DNA from: CAYTGM01 sp964437365
Lineage (GTDB): Bacteria; Sumerlaeota; Sumerlaeia; SLMS01
Length of the DNA: 64,000 nucleotides
Reading direction: 5' to 3'
Assembly (NCBI GenBank): GCA_964437365.1
Contig: CAYTGM010000003.1
Location: 186,001-250,000, forward strand
Shown: one piece after another, positions 42,881 through 51,715 of the stretch
Position numbering within the stretch: position 1 is the first letter of the stretch
Layout: the number at the start of each line of letters is the position of its first letter
Made by a program: the position numbers and the translations under genes
The notes under the pieces: model-generated
Databases searched by the model: none
What the model was told of the DNA's origin: nothing
What the model saw: the letters and a program-made list of their open reading frames with translations, nothing else

Positions 42881-44248
42881 ATGAACCGTCTTTTCACAAT
42901 TTACTTAATCGTTTTTTTCGCGAGGCTTACCGTATCTGCAGAAGCCCAGAGCGATCGATTGGTCTTCGACCTGAAGAACCCTCAAGAAGCTGAAAGATGG
43001 ATTGTAGAAGAAACATCACAGGGTACTCCCGCCTTTGAAAGAACATCGCAAGGGCTCAAGGTTCAAGGTATCGAGAATGAATCAATTGTCCTGATTCGTC
43101 CTGTGCAATTCGAGGCAACCACCTTCAACAAGATGATCGTGAGAATGAACTCGATGCCCGAGGTAAACCCCACTGGATACACCAACCTTTCTGTCTACTT
43201 TTCGAAAGACCCATCAAATCTATTCGGCTTGGCGGAGTCAGTTTTTCGCGCGTCCCCTCCAGCAAATACTTTCGTTTCTGTTCCTCTTGATCTGGACCAG
43301 TCACTCTTATGGTATGGAGACATTCAATCCATCCGCGTCGATCCTCTCTTTGGAGCTGGAACAGTCATCATCGATAGTGTCACCTTGCTGCGGGAAGAGA
43401 AAGAGGCAGAAGTTCCCGCCTGGAATTTCTCTCGAGAGGAAGCTCAGACAGGTTGGAATATCGGAGAATTCGTTCCCTCCTTTGTTCCTGGGAACCCCAA
43501 GGTTTCTGATGAGGGGATGACATTTTCCTCTGAAACAGCGGGGATTTCCATCATGATGCCCGATATACATATCGATAGTGAAAAAACCAAGGCTTTGGAA
43601 ATGAAAATCCGATACAATGATGTAAATATAGACGAAGGTTTAAGCAACACGGCAAGACTCAACTGGGCAGCCAATCAACCTGGCGCTTACAGCAAGCAAC
43701 AAAGAGTCGATGTAGACTTGAACCTTACGAATGAGTTCCAGACCGTCACGTTCGAGCTCGAGAATCATCCTGAATGGAATGGAGAGATCAGGTCTTTCAG
43801 CATCAATCCCATTCTACGACCAGCGAACATAACAGTGTCTGAGATTCGGTTTATCGCAGCTGACACACTAGGTTCCAGAGGTGACCAGAGAGCATTGATA
43901 AACTGGATGTCACATCAGGAAGTGCAAAACGCCCTCTCGGATAATTACAAGCCACTCCTTGTCTTCATCACGCTCAGCCGTAACAGCTTTTCCAGAAAAA
44001 CGGAAGCTGACCTTGCAAAGAATGTTGAATTTCTAAGCCTGGCGAATAACTACCACTGCGTGCGCATGGAAGCCACCAACCCTGTTGTCGAGAAGACCTT
44101 TGGCCGTCTATACAAAATACCCGCAGTAATTATTATGACCCACGATTCGTCAAACAGAAGCTGGAGCGAAAAGGTCAGGTTAACGGGATCTGCAGTTCAA
44201 GATCACGTACTGAACGAAATGAGAAAATGGCGGGATGAGGCGAATTGA
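42881..44248 (+). CDS. Secreted protein: two CBM-like domains and a thioredoxin-like end without CxxC
   Basis: 455 residues. A signal peptide ends near TVSAEAQ. Two beta-domains (about 25-175 and 180-335) begin with related FDLKNPQEAERW and WNFSREEAQTGW blocks, similar in style to the end domains of the FG-GAP protein at 13119. The last about 110 residues (ALINWMSHQEVQNALS, PLLVFITLSRNSFSRKTE, LYKIPAVIIM) have thioredoxin-fold layout, with the cis-Pro of KIPA but no Cys pair where CxxC belongs. A redox role is thus unlikely and a binding role more so. ATG with GAGGAAAG upstream. Confidence 0.65.
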   Translation: MNRLFTIYLIVFFARLTVSAEAQSDRLVFDLKNPQEAERWIVEETSQGTPAFERTSQGLKVQGIENESIVLIRPVQFEATTFNKMIVRMNSMPEVNPTGYTNLSVYFSKDPSNLFGLAESVFRASPPANTFVSVPLDLDQSLLWYGDIQSIRVDPLFGAGTVIIDSVTLLREEKEAEVPAWNFSREEAQTGWNIGEFVPSFVPGNPKVSDEGMTFSSETAGISIMMPDIHIDSEKTKALEMKIRYNDVNIDEGLSNTARLNWAANQPGAYSKQQRVDVDLNLTNEFQTVTFELENHPEWNGEIRSFSINPILRPANITVSEIRFIAADTLGSRGDQRALINWMSHQEVQNALSDNYKPLLVFITLSRNSFSRKTEADLAKNVEFLSLANNYHCVRMEATNPVVEKTFGRLYKIPAVIIMTHDSSNRSWSEKVRLTGSAVQDHVLNEMRKWRDEAN

Positions 44249-44251
44249 AAA

Positions 44252-46159
44252 TCAAGCCCTTGAATCTTCTGCAAGAGGGTACTGCTCACCTCCGATTGGC
44301 TTTCCATAGTAAAAGCCCTGCAGGTAATCGAAGTTATTCCCAAGGGCAAACTCATGCTGCTGTTCTGTCTCGATACCTTCCGCAACTACTTTGAGATCGA
44401 AATCTTTAGCCAAGTGAATGATCGACTGAACCAGTCGCTTCGACATGGCATCGTGCGTACGTCGAATAAAGCTGCGGTCCACTTTCAGATAACTCAGAGG
44501 CAGTCGGTGTACCTGTTCGAGAGAAGAATAACCTGTCCCGAAGTCATCAATCCAGATGGAAACTCCTTCATCACTGAGTGTCTCCAGGTTTTGTATACAC
44601 CGACCCGGATGACGCATCAACATGGACTCTGTAACCTCCAGATGAATTGCATCGGGACCCAGCGAGTAGTCTGATAATACACGGAAGTATAGGTCGGCGA
44701 AATTCGGATCCACAAGTTGCAGAGATGAAATATTCACCGTAATAAAGCTTGGGGTGTTTGAGATGTCTTTCCATTCGACAAGCTGTCTCGCACATTCCCG
44801 GAGGACCCAGTAACCAATCTCTTTGATAATACCAGACCTTTCTGCAGCAGGAATAAAGTCGTCCGGATAGACAAGACCACGTCTCTCATGGTTCCAGCGC
44901 AGCAATGCTTCTGCTCCTACGAGACTCAGGTGCTCAGGTTCAACCAAAGGCTGGTAGTGGACAGTAAACTGCTCTTCAAGAAAACCCTTCCTCAGATCAA
45001 GTTCAAGGCTCAATCGTCTTACTTTACCATCTCTTTTCTTGAAGTCAAAAATACGATATTGTTTTCCACCATTTGCTTTTGCATCCTGCAACGAGTCTTT
45101 GGCAACGCGCATCACCGCTTCTGGAGTTTCCAGAGAGGAAATGTCGCCAACAACTCCAGCACTGACTGATATATAGACTTCCTGCCCACCAAGCTGGTGA
45201 GGTTCATCACTGACAGAGATAATTCTCTCCATAAACTTTTCCAGGTCCATTTTTGACCTGTCATGTTCAAGAAGAAGAACAAACTCGTCTCCCGACAAAC
45301 GTCCCAGGATATCTGTATTTCCGATTTTCTCAAGGAGCCGATCAGCAATCGCCACAATCACCTGGTCACCTGCTTCTTCTCCCAAGGCTTCGTTTACAGC
45401 TATCAGCCTGTCTATATCAATACAGGCGAGAGAGAACTGAAGGGAATCGTGAGCAGAATCATTTGACCTGGAGAGAGCCTGATTCAGATACTGAAAAAAC
45501 AATACGCGCCCTGGAGACCCGGTGAGAGGGTCAAAGAGCTGTATATGCTGAAGCCTACTCTCGGCTTCCTCTCGGTCCGCAACCTGACGTTTCAGGTTCT
45601 CATTTGCAAGTTCAAGTTCCTGGTATAGACGCTGATTAAGAACAACGACAGCCAACTGATTTGCGATAACGGACAGGTTATTGACATCACGCTGAGAAAA
45701 CTTTCGGTCAGACTCGCAGATATAAATGCCAATCACCCCAACCAGTTCATTTTCAAGAACAAGAGGTACTCCCGCATAGGAACGAAACACGAAGTGTCCT
45801 TGCTTATCCTTGGCACGATCGTGCAGTTCAGCTGTCGTTGGATCAGCCTCAGCGTTTTCAATGATGATCGGTTCTTTGTTTTGAGTAAGCCTCAAGGCGA
45901 TACCAGAATCGCAGGCGATCTTTTCTGCGAGGATAGATCCCTCTGGGCCGCTAAACCCTATCAGCCTGAGCTCTTCATTTTCAATAATTCTGATGATACA
46001 GGCATCAACCTGCAATGAACTCCGAACCAGTTCTGTCAGCTCCTCTCCGAGCTTCTTGACGGAGCGGGTCCCAACAACCATCTGGCTTACTGCCGAAACA
46101 AGGTCGTAGTGCAGCAATTCCTGGGGCTTAAGCTCTCTTGAATGTCCTCTAATACTCAT
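44252..46159 (-). CDS. GAF-GGDEF-EAL cyclic-di-GMP signalling protein
   Basis: 635-residue cytoplasmic protein. GAF domain about 20-185, a coiled coil (ELELANENLKRQVADREEAE) about 187-207, a GGDEF domain about 210-365 whose signature reads SGDEF, and an EAL domain about 375-625. The EAL motifs are complete: EALLRW, NISSLQL, LEVTES, DDFGTGYSSL, KVDRSF and AEGIET. The phosphodiesterase should therefore be active. The first Gly of GGDEF is replaced by Ser, so cyclase activity is uncertain. The GAF input suggests control by a small ligand. It is convergent with the preceding secreted-protein gene, three bases apart. Confidence 0.92.
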   Translation of the reverse strand: MSIRGHSRELKPQELLHYDLVSAVSQMVVGTRSVKKLGEELTELVRSSLQVDACIIRIIENEELRLIGFSGPEGSILAEKIACDSGIALRLTQNKEPIIIENAEADPTTAELHDRAKDKQGHFVFRSYAGVPLVLENELVGVIGIYICESDRKFSQRDVNNLSVIANQLAVVVLNQRLYQELELANENLKRQVADREEAESRLQHIQLFDPLTGSPGRVLFFQYLNQALSRSNDSAHDSLQFSLACIDIDRLIAVNEALGEEAGDQVIVAIADRLLEKIGNTDILGRLSGDEFVLLLEHDRSKMDLEKFMERIISVSDEPHQLGGQEVYISVSAGVVGDISSLETPEAVMRVAKDSLQDAKANGGKQYRIFDFKKRDGKVRRLSLELDLRKGFLEEQFTVHYQPLVEPEHLSLVGAEALLRWNHERRGLVYPDDFIPAAERSGIIKEIGYWVLRECARQLVEWKDISNTPSFITVNISSLQLVDPNFADLYFRVLSDYSLGPDAIHLEVTESMLMRHPGRCIQNLETLSDEGVSIWIDDFGTGYSSLEQVHRLPLSYLKVDRSFIRRTHDAMSKRLVQSIIHLAKDFDLKVVAEGIETEQQHEFALGNNFDYLQGFYYGKPIGGEQYPLAEDSRA

Positions 46160-46312
46160 TCAGACTCATTTGTGCATGATCAACGAATACTGCGAGATTA
46201 CCAACGTTTCAGTTAAAACGGCCCGGACTCACATGTCATTAGAAAAAAAACGGAAGGAGAAAAAATCTTTGAGAGATTGGAAGAGACAAAACGGATCAAT
46301 TCGCGATGGAAT

Positions 46313-46352
46313 GAGCGGCTCCCTTTCTAGCATGATCCTGTGAGAGCCGCTC
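46313..46352. repeat. GC-rich inverted repeat between the VOC and EAL genes
   Basis: GAGCGGCTC (46313-46321) and GAGCCGCTC (46344-46352) are perfect reverse complements around a 22-base loop. There is no T-run after it in either direction, so it is not a standard intrinsic terminator. Confidence 0.5.
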
Positions 46353-46407
46353 GAGAAATACATTTGAAAGACTGATTCAATCGTCGACATTGAACGGAGC
46401 TGTTGGG

Positions 46408-46884
46408 TCAGCCCGAGTGACCGGAAAAAAAACGAGAGGCTTCCTCAGCAATCTCTTTTTTTGTCATCTTCTTAATCTGCTGAGCGATACTCCAAACATG
46501 GCCAAAGGGATCGAGAACTTTACCATAGCGATCTCCCCAGAACGTATCTTCTAGAGGCATCAGAACAGTAGCTCCCAGCTCCTGGGCACGCGCAAACCAG
46601 GCTTTAGCGTCCTCAACGTAGAGATGGATGGCAACGGGTGTTCCTCCAAGACTTTTGGGAGACAAGACTCCCATTTCGGGAAACTCATCGCAGATATAGA
46701 CCTGAGAGCCACCGATCTCCAGCTCAGCATGCATCACCCCGCCATGGGGCCCATCCATTTTCATCTTAACTTTCGCATCGAATGCTTTCTCATAGAACTC
46801 AATCGCATCCACCGCTCCACTGATAACCAGGTGAGGAATGACTCGTACATCACCTTTCTTCGCCTTCTTCTTTTGTGCTGCCAT
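46408..46884 (-). CDS. VOC-family (PhnB-like/glyoxalase-fold) protein
   Basis: 158-residue protein of the vicinal-oxygen-chelate fold in the PhnB/YdeM branch. VIPHLVISGAVDAIEFYEKAF opens it. HAELEIGGSQVYICDEF, IHLYVEDAKAWFARAQELGA and the end block DRYGKVLDPFGHVWSIA follow in the usual order. Members without the full metal triad often bind small molecules or antibiotics, so no reaction can be assigned. The ATG has GGAGG seven bases upstream, one of the strongest sites in the window. Confidence 0.85.
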   Translation of the reverse strand: MAAQKKKAKKGDVRVIPHLVISGAVDAIEFYEKAFDAKVKMKMDGPHGGVMHAELEIGGSQVYICDEFPEMGVLSPKSLGGTPVAIHLYVEDAKAWFARAQELGATVLMPLEDTFWGDRYGKVLDPFGHVWSIAQQIKKMTKKEIAEEASRFFSGHSG

Positions 46885-47428
46885 GATCAGCCTCCAGAAA
46901 AAAATTGTTCCTGTTTCAAATTTATTAAGATGAGCAGTTTTGGACCGCCCGACACAATGAAAGAAGTGGGGGGAACCTCAAGATTGTCACACTGTGTTTT
47001 ACTACTTTTATTTGTGTCGATTGCTGACATTGGTTCGTCGCAGGCACAAGGTACTCGTTCTCATCGAAGAGGTACCTATTCTGGAAAACTATGCCAGTAG
47101 AAGAATAGACAAAGAGGAACAAGGGTTAAGAGCAAGGACATTAGTTCTCGCGGTCTGGCTTGCCTGATTAGAGCTCTCGGGCTTATCCCTGGTCAGGAAA
47201 GCAATCGCGAAGAATAATCTCTAACATCGATTCCAGCTGCCGCCACCCCCGATTGGGGGGACCTGATTAATTTCGCCCACTGGATCTTCTTTCATAGCTG
47301 GTACTTGTTCGCCCCTCGCCAGGGACGATGCCGGAGCGATGTCGGAGCGATCCAGGAGCGATGGGCATCGGACCGAGAACGCTCCAGGATCGCCGCGGCA
47401 TCCAACTTAATCGCGTGAGAAGGACCGG
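46885..47428. other. Gene-poor region with an 11-base tandem repeat and a small signal-peptide-like frame
   Basis: A plus frame from ATG 46957 to 47100 would give 47 residues with a signal-like core (CVLLLLFVSIADIGSSQAQ), but no ribosome-binding site precedes it, so it is not called. CCCCC-GATT-GGGGG forms a tight hairpin at 47246-47259. The array of GGAGCGAT units follows at 47322-47365. Confidence 0.5.
47322..47365. repeat. 11-base tandem repeat, GGAGCGAT units
   Basis: GGAGCGAT starts at 47333, 47344 and 47355, exactly 11 bases apart, with a degenerate unit GGGACGATGCC at 47322. A partly inverted copy, CGCTCCAGGATCGCC, follows at about 47380. The period equals that of the unrelated GACGT array at 31376. 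Confidence 0.7.
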
Positions 47429-47515
47429 ATGGAGCTGAGCTGCGCACTCGCCGAACTGGACCAGACAATTGACGCAGAGATTTCAGAGCTTCGACAGCAG
47501 TTTAAAAATCAATGA
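47429..47515 (+). CDS. Possible 28-residue small protein (doubtful)
   Basis: ATG 47429 is preceded by GAAGGA at five bases and opens a short helical, acidic frame ending in SELRQQFKNQ, then TGA. The last seven bases overlap the convergent S66 gene. It may be a real small protein or the tail of a decayed gene, since the DNA before it is stop-containing and repeat-rich. I do not recognise it. Confidence 0.25.
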   Translation: MELSCALAELDQTIDAEISELRQQFKNQ

Positions 47516-48537
47516 ACGGGCGGTTCCAGTAGTTTCAATGTGGGAGGTGACGTGGAAAGCTCTGCCATGATTCCAACGGGTAGGGTCGCGTTTTCCCTGA
47601 TATGCCCCGTCGGGAAACGATAGATCACAGGATATTCTTTCTCGCCGAAGTATTGATGAAAAACTTCGATCAGAGTAAATCCCCTGCCTGAGTCGTCATC
47701 GCACCCTGCCCAGACACCAAGGATAACCCCTGCTGGTTCTTCCAGCTTCCCAGCCAACTTGAGTGTAGAGAGCATTCGATCAATACGATAAGGATCTTCG
47801 CCCACGTCTTCGAGAAAGAGCAGGTTGTCCTTTGTTTGAATTTCGAAAGGGGTCCCCATGAGGGCGTTAACAAGTGAAAGGTTGCCACCAACGAGACGAC
47901 CTTTTGCGGTACCCGGCGCGATGGTCATCATGGGCGAGCTGATATGATCATCTGTATAGACCGGAAGGTTCTGTCTATTATCGCGCATTAAAGTCGACCA
48001 AAAGGATCTGGTAGCGAAGGGGCGCGCTTCCTCGTCACGAGAGAGGACATAACTTGTTGTCGGAGCATGATAGGAGACGAGCCCTGTTTTTCTATAAATG
48101 GCCAGTTGCAGTCCGGTAATATCACTGAATCCGGTGAGGATCTTCGGGTGATTCCGGATATAGTCGTAGTCAAGGTCATCGATGATTCTTGTCGTTCCAT
48201 AACCGCCGTGAAGTGAAAAGAGTGCATCGACTTCGGGGTCTTTCCAGGCCCTCATGATTTCCGCCGCCCTGAGTTCATCGTTTCCTGCAAGGTATCCGAA
48301 ACTCTCCTCGATGTTCTTTGCTTTCCAAACTTTAAACCCCTGTTCAATCAGCCCGGCCTCGACGGTGGCGATCTTGTCTTGATTGGAACTTCGCGCAGGG
48401 GTAACAAGGGCAATCGTATCTCCTGGTTCCAGGCCTTTGGGAACAATAACGTCGGCCCCGGTATTTCCTGGCAATATAGACAGTCCGACAAGCAGTCCAA
48501 GAAATAAGGCGGGAACAAGTTTCAAAGTTTTGATCAT
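47509..48537 (-). CDS. Exported S66-family LD-carboxypeptidase
   Basis: Serine peptidase of the LdcA family, which removes the terminal D-Ala from murein tetrapeptides. ATG 48537 (GAAAGGG about nine bases upstream) gives 342 residues with a signal peptide (LVPALFLGLLVGLSILPG); a GTG six codons earlier is possible. Motifs: LVTPARSS, LFSLHGGYGTTRIID and TGFSDITGLQ, which contains the nucleophile Ser of the family. LEDVGEDPYRIDRML and the late GHIRENATLPVG, with the likely catalytic His, follow. E. coli LdcA is cytoplasmic; this one carries an export signal, so it acts in the periplasm. It is divergent from a NamZ-type muramidase gene. Confidence 0.9.
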   Translation of the reverse strand: MIKTLKLVPALFLGLLVGLSILPGNTGADVIVPKGLEPGDTIALVTPARSSNQDKIATVEAGLIEQGFKVWKAKNIEESFGYLAGNDELRAAEIMRAWKDPEVDALFSLHGGYGTTRIIDDLDYDYIRNHPKILTGFSDITGLQLAIYRKTGLVSYHAPTTSYVLSRDEEARPFATRSFWSTLMRDNRQNLPVYTDDHISSPMMTIAPGTAKGRLVGGNLSLVNALMGTPFEIQTKDNLLFLEDVGEDPYRIDRMLSTLKLAGKLEEPAGVILGVWAGCDDDSGRGFTLIEVFHQYFGEKEYPVIYRFPTGHIRENATLPVGIMAELSTSPPTLKLLEPPVH

Positions 48538-48663
48538 CAGGTTTGACCCTTTCACTCAATGATTTCTTTCCCATAGACTCTCTTTCCTAGACACGCAAGC
48601 CGAGAAAAGGTATCGCTTACCAAAGATGAGAGTCGTTCAAATTAACTTAAAGAGGTGAATTTC

Positions 48664-49929
48664 ATGCATCAGGAGAGTCGTTCTTCGCTGGTAACCATCA
48701 TTTCAACCTGTTGTGCACTGGCATTTCTGCTTGTTTTGTCAGGTTGTTCTTCGATTCCAGCAACACCGGGACTCATGAAGGAAAAGGGAGGTGTTTACCT
48801 GGGAGCTGATATTCTGGAGGAAAATGGATTCCAGGAACTTCGCGGAAAGAAGGTGGGACTGATTACGAACCATACGGGGCTCACCCGAAATAATGTCAGC
48901 ACCATCGATCTTCTCTATGAAGCACCAGATGTGGAGCTGGTAGCATTATTCGGCCCAGAGCACGGTTTAAGAGGCACTGCAGACGAAAAGGTTTCCGACG
49001 GCAGGGATGAGAAAACAGGACTGCCAATATACAGTCTGTACGGAGAGAATAGAAAGCCATCACCTGAAATGCTTGAAGGAATCGATGTCCTTGTTTTCGA
49101 CATTCAGGACATCGGTACGCGTTTCTATACATATATAGCAACGATGGCGATGGGAATGGAAGCATGTAAGGAGCAGGGCATTGAATTTGTCGTGCTTGAC
49201 CGCCCCAATCCGATTAACGGAATCAACGTGGAGGGTGTTGTAGCTGAAGAGAATATTACCGGTGGCTTCACGGCCATTTATCCGATTCCAACGCGACATG
49301 GCATGACTGTCGGAGAACTGAGTCTGCTTTTCAACGATCACTTCGATATCGGGTGTGATCTTACGGTTATTCCCATGCGCGGATGGGAACGATGGATGTA
49401 TTGGGATGAAACGGGAATTCTCTGGGAAAATCCGTCGCCCAATATGAAGACTCTGGCCGGGGCGATTCTCTACCCTGGACTTGGTGCAGCAGAAACGACA
49501 TGGATTTCCTGTGGCAGAGGAACCGACCGGCCGTTTGAAATGTACGGTGCTCCCTACATGGATGGTGAGAAACTTGCCAAAGCAATGAATGAAAAAAATC
49601 TGCCTGGACTGCGCTTTGTCCCCTACACCTTTACACCCACAGCGAAATGGCACAAACATCAGGGAGAAAGATGTGAAGGTATCTTCGTTGTGATCTATGA
49701 TCGTGACAAACTTGACGTGATTCGCACAGGATTACACATGGTTCAAACGATGGAAGAGTTCTTTGCTCCTGATTACAAAGCTCTTGGCGGTTTCAAGACA
49801 CTCTTTGGAAGCGATAAGATCTGGGCCATGTTGACAGAAGAAGGAAAGACGCCCGAAGAAGTGATTGAGTATTTTCAGCCTTCACTTGATGAGTTTAAGG
49901 TGTTGAGAAAAGAGTACCTCCTTTATTAA
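48664..49929 (+). CDS. DUF1343/NamZ-type exo-beta-N-acetylmuramidase lipoprotein
   Basis: 421 residues from ATG 48664, preceded by AGAGGTG; a GTG inside that site is the only alternative. A lipoprotein signal ends in LLVLSGC. The DUF1343 core is complete: KVGLITNHTGLTRN, LVALFGPEHGLRG, LPIYSLYGENRKP, FDIQDIGTRFYTYI, VVLDRPNPING and IPTRHGMTVGELS. NamZ of Bacillus removes terminal MurNAc from peptidoglycan fragments. Together with the divergent S66 carboxypeptidase it suggests periplasmic murein turnover. A sugar-uptake partner is not in the window. Confidence 0.9.
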   Translation: MHQESRSSLVTIISTCCALAFLLVLSGCSSIPATPGLMKEKGGVYLGADILEENGFQELRGKKVGLITNHTGLTRNNVSTIDLLYEAPDVELVALFGPEHGLRGTADEKVSDGRDEKTGLPIYSLYGENRKPSPEMLEGIDVLVFDIQDIGTRFYTYIATMAMGMEACKEQGIEFVVLDRPNPINGINVEGVVAEENITGGFTAIYPIPTRHGMTVGELSLLFNDHFDIGCDLTVIPMRGWERWMYWDETGILWENPSPNMKTLAGAILYPGLGAAETTWISCGRGTDRPFEMYGAPYMDGEKLAKAMNEKNLPGLRFVPYTFTPTAKWHKHQGERCEGIFVVIYDRDKLDVIRTGLHMVQTMEEFFAPDYKALGGFKTLFGSDKIWAMLTEEGKTPEEVIEYFQPSLDEFKVLRKEYLLY

Positions 49930-49973
49930 CCAAAGGGTACTGGTAAACAATATAACCACAGGAGGATTCTCCG

Positions 49974-50582
49974 ATGGCGGAAGAACAGTCGAAGAAAGAA
50001 GCTGAAGAAGAGAAACCCGAGCTTGGACAGGCACTTTTTAAACTCGGTTTCTGGATTGTGGCAATCGTCGCTCTTGGTGCGGTTGCCTATATGGTATTCT
50101 TCGGGTCTGACCCAAGAAGGCAATTCTCCGACCCGGATGAGACTTTACGTGGCTATACATCCTTCGTTTCTCCCTATGTCGGAACGAATGCAGCCTTGCC
50201 TGACAATTCGACGGTTGAGGCCTGGCTCGAATTCTTTGATTCGGATTCTCGTGATTTCTTCAACGACAATGCAAAGCACATTGCCCGATTGAACTATCTT
50301 TACGATCAAGAATCATACGATAAATTAGGTTCCACTGGTCTTCGGGGAGAGGCGATGAAATACGTGGTCGGAAACCCACCACTGAGTGGTATCATCAAAA
50401 TAACCACCAGTCGAACAGCCGGCGATGGCGTGATTACAGTGGGCGTCTTACCTCGAGGTGGAAACGAGACAACCATGCGCATCAAAGAGGCAGCAGGCCT
50501 CTATTATATAATGGATTTGGGAGGTCTGGAGCAATCTGTTCGTAACCAGATCTCCCGGTTTAATTCTGGAGAAAGTCAATAA
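49974..50582 (+). CDS. Hypothetical bitopic membrane protein
   Basis: Unrecognised 202-residue protein. It has an acidic/basic N-terminal tail (KKEAEEEKPELGQ), one membrane helix (about 26-45, FWIVAIVALGAVAYMVF) and an extracytoplasmic alpha/beta domain containing EAWLEFFDSDSRDFFND. The ATG has AGGAGG well placed upstream. It ends six bases before gpsA, so it is in the same transcription unit. No motif suggests a function. Confidence 0.7.
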   Translation: MAEEQSKKEAEEEKPELGQALFKLGFWIVAIVALGAVAYMVFFGSDPRRQFSDPDETLRGYTSFVSPYVGTNAALPDNSTVEAWLEFFDSDSRDFFNDNAKHIARLNYLYDQESYDKLGSTGLRGEAMKYVVGNPPLSGIIKITTSRTAGDGVITVGVLPRGGNETTMRIKEAAGLYYIMDLGGLEQSVRNQISRFNSGESQ

Positions 50583-50588
50583 TCCTGT

Positions 50589-51596
50589 ATGACTGAAATC
50601 GTAGATAATCCAGCTCGTATAGCCGTTCTTGGTGCAGGATCATGGGGCAGTACCATTGCCGCTATGCTGAGAAGCAATGGGCATGAAGTACGCCTCTGGT
50701 GCCACTCAAAGGCAGAAACAATCCGGCTTGGAGAGGAGGGACATCCCCCAGGGGTTCCAGAGCTCAAACTTCCTGATGTCATCCTCACAAATGATCTGGG
50801 CGAAGCGGTTGGTGAATGCGATGCCGCCGTCTTTGTTGTACCCGCTCAAGTAACACATCAAGTAGCCAGATCACTGGCTGATCTGAAGATACCGGTTCCC
50901 ATTTCTATCATTTGCAGCAAGGGGATTGATCTGAATTCACTCAAACCCCTGTCGGCGATCATTGAGGAAAATCTACCAGGCTCACGCATTGGTGTGGTAA
51001 GTGGTCCCTGTATAGCACGTGAAGTGGCTCAAGGTATTCCTACCTCCGTGGTGACGGCGTGCGCCGATGAGGAAGTAGCCAGAAAGATTCAGCACTGGTT
51101 TGTTTCAGGTTCGTTCAGGACATACCGACAATCCGATGTCTTGGGAGTGGAGTATGCTGGAGCTTACAAGAACGTGATCGCCATAGCAGCCGGGATTGGG
51201 GATGGACTTGGGTTCGGGGCGAACTCCAAGAGTGCTCTGCTGACGAGGGGCCTTGCGGAGATGAGGCGCTTTGTTTCTGCTCTCGGGGGCGATGACCAAA
51301 CGACTGCCGGCCTGGCTGGCCTTGGTGATCTTTGCGTAACCTGTTTCAGCCCCTTTTCGCGTAATCGTCGGTTTGGCGAGGCTCTAGGAAAAGGTATCTC
51401 GGTGGAGGAAGCCATCAGGGAAATCGGTGAAACGGTCGAGGGAGTGAAAACAGCTGAGGCCGTTGTGCACCTGGCGGGCAAAGAAGGGCTTGATGTTCCT
51501 GTGGCAGACGCAGTTGTGAGAATTGTCGCTGGAGAGTGGGAGCCAATGCAGGCTGTCTCGAATCTGATGAATCGGGACTTGAAGGAAGAGGACTGA
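50589..51596 (+). CDS. gpsA: GpsA, NAD(P)-dependent glycerol-3-phosphate dehydrogenase
   Basis: 335-residue cytoplasmic enzyme reducing dihydroxyacetone phosphate to sn-glycerol-3-phosphate for phospholipid synthesis. It has the cofactor loop VLGAGSWGSTIAAML, then FVVPAQVTH, CSKGID and VVSGPCIAREVAQG. The signature block EYAGAYKNVIAIAAGIGDGLGFGANSKSALLTRGLAEM (only its key parts named here: catalytic Lys in AYKN, GDGLGFG) and GLGDLCVTC follow. Length and motifs are standard. Confidence 0.96.
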   Translation: MTEIVDNPARIAVLGAGSWGSTIAAMLRSNGHEVRLWCHSKAETIRLGEEGHPPGVPELKLPDVILTNDLGEAVGECDAAVFVVPAQVTHQVARSLADLKIPVPISIICSKGIDLNSLKPLSAIIEENLPGSRIGVVSGPCIAREVAQGIPTSVVTACADEEVARKIQHWFVSGSFRTYRQSDVLGVEYAGAYKNVIAIAAGIGDGLGFGANSKSALLTRGLAEMRRFVSALGGDDQTTAGLAGLGDLCVTCFSPFSRNRRFGEALGKGISVEEAIREIGETVEGVKTAEAVVHLAGKEGLDVPVADAVVRIVAGEWEPMQAVSNLMNRDLKEED

Positions 51597-51648
51597 GGTT
51601 TTCGATCAAATTCATCTTTATTTTCCTGAGCCGTTTGTTCGGTTGTGG

Positions 51649-51676
51649 AAAAACCATTGCCTCCGGAGGTAACGGT
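51649..51676. repeat. Inverted repeat around CCTCCGGAGG
   Basis: Between gpsA and the DUF4870 gene, ACCATTGCCTCC is followed directly by GGAGGTAACGGT. The arms pair over about 14 bases with one mismatch and one G-U. No T-run follows. The GGAGG could be held in the stem, but it is too far from the next ATG (51716) to be its ribosome-binding site. Confidence 0.4.
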
Positions 51677-51715
51677 TTCAACACTTCCTAATCGGAAAAA
51701 GAAAGACGCGTTATC

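Noticed and set aside
46957..47100. 47-residue plus-strand frame with a signal-peptide-like core
   Set aside because: It lacks a ribosome-binding site and a mature domain, and it lies in decayed-looking intergenic DNA. It could be a remnant, but not enough supports a gene call.
49060..49659. 199-residue open frame antisense to the NamZ-type gene
   Set aside because: It is a shadow of a well-conserved gene. Its translation shows no family motif and no ribosome-binding site was seen.
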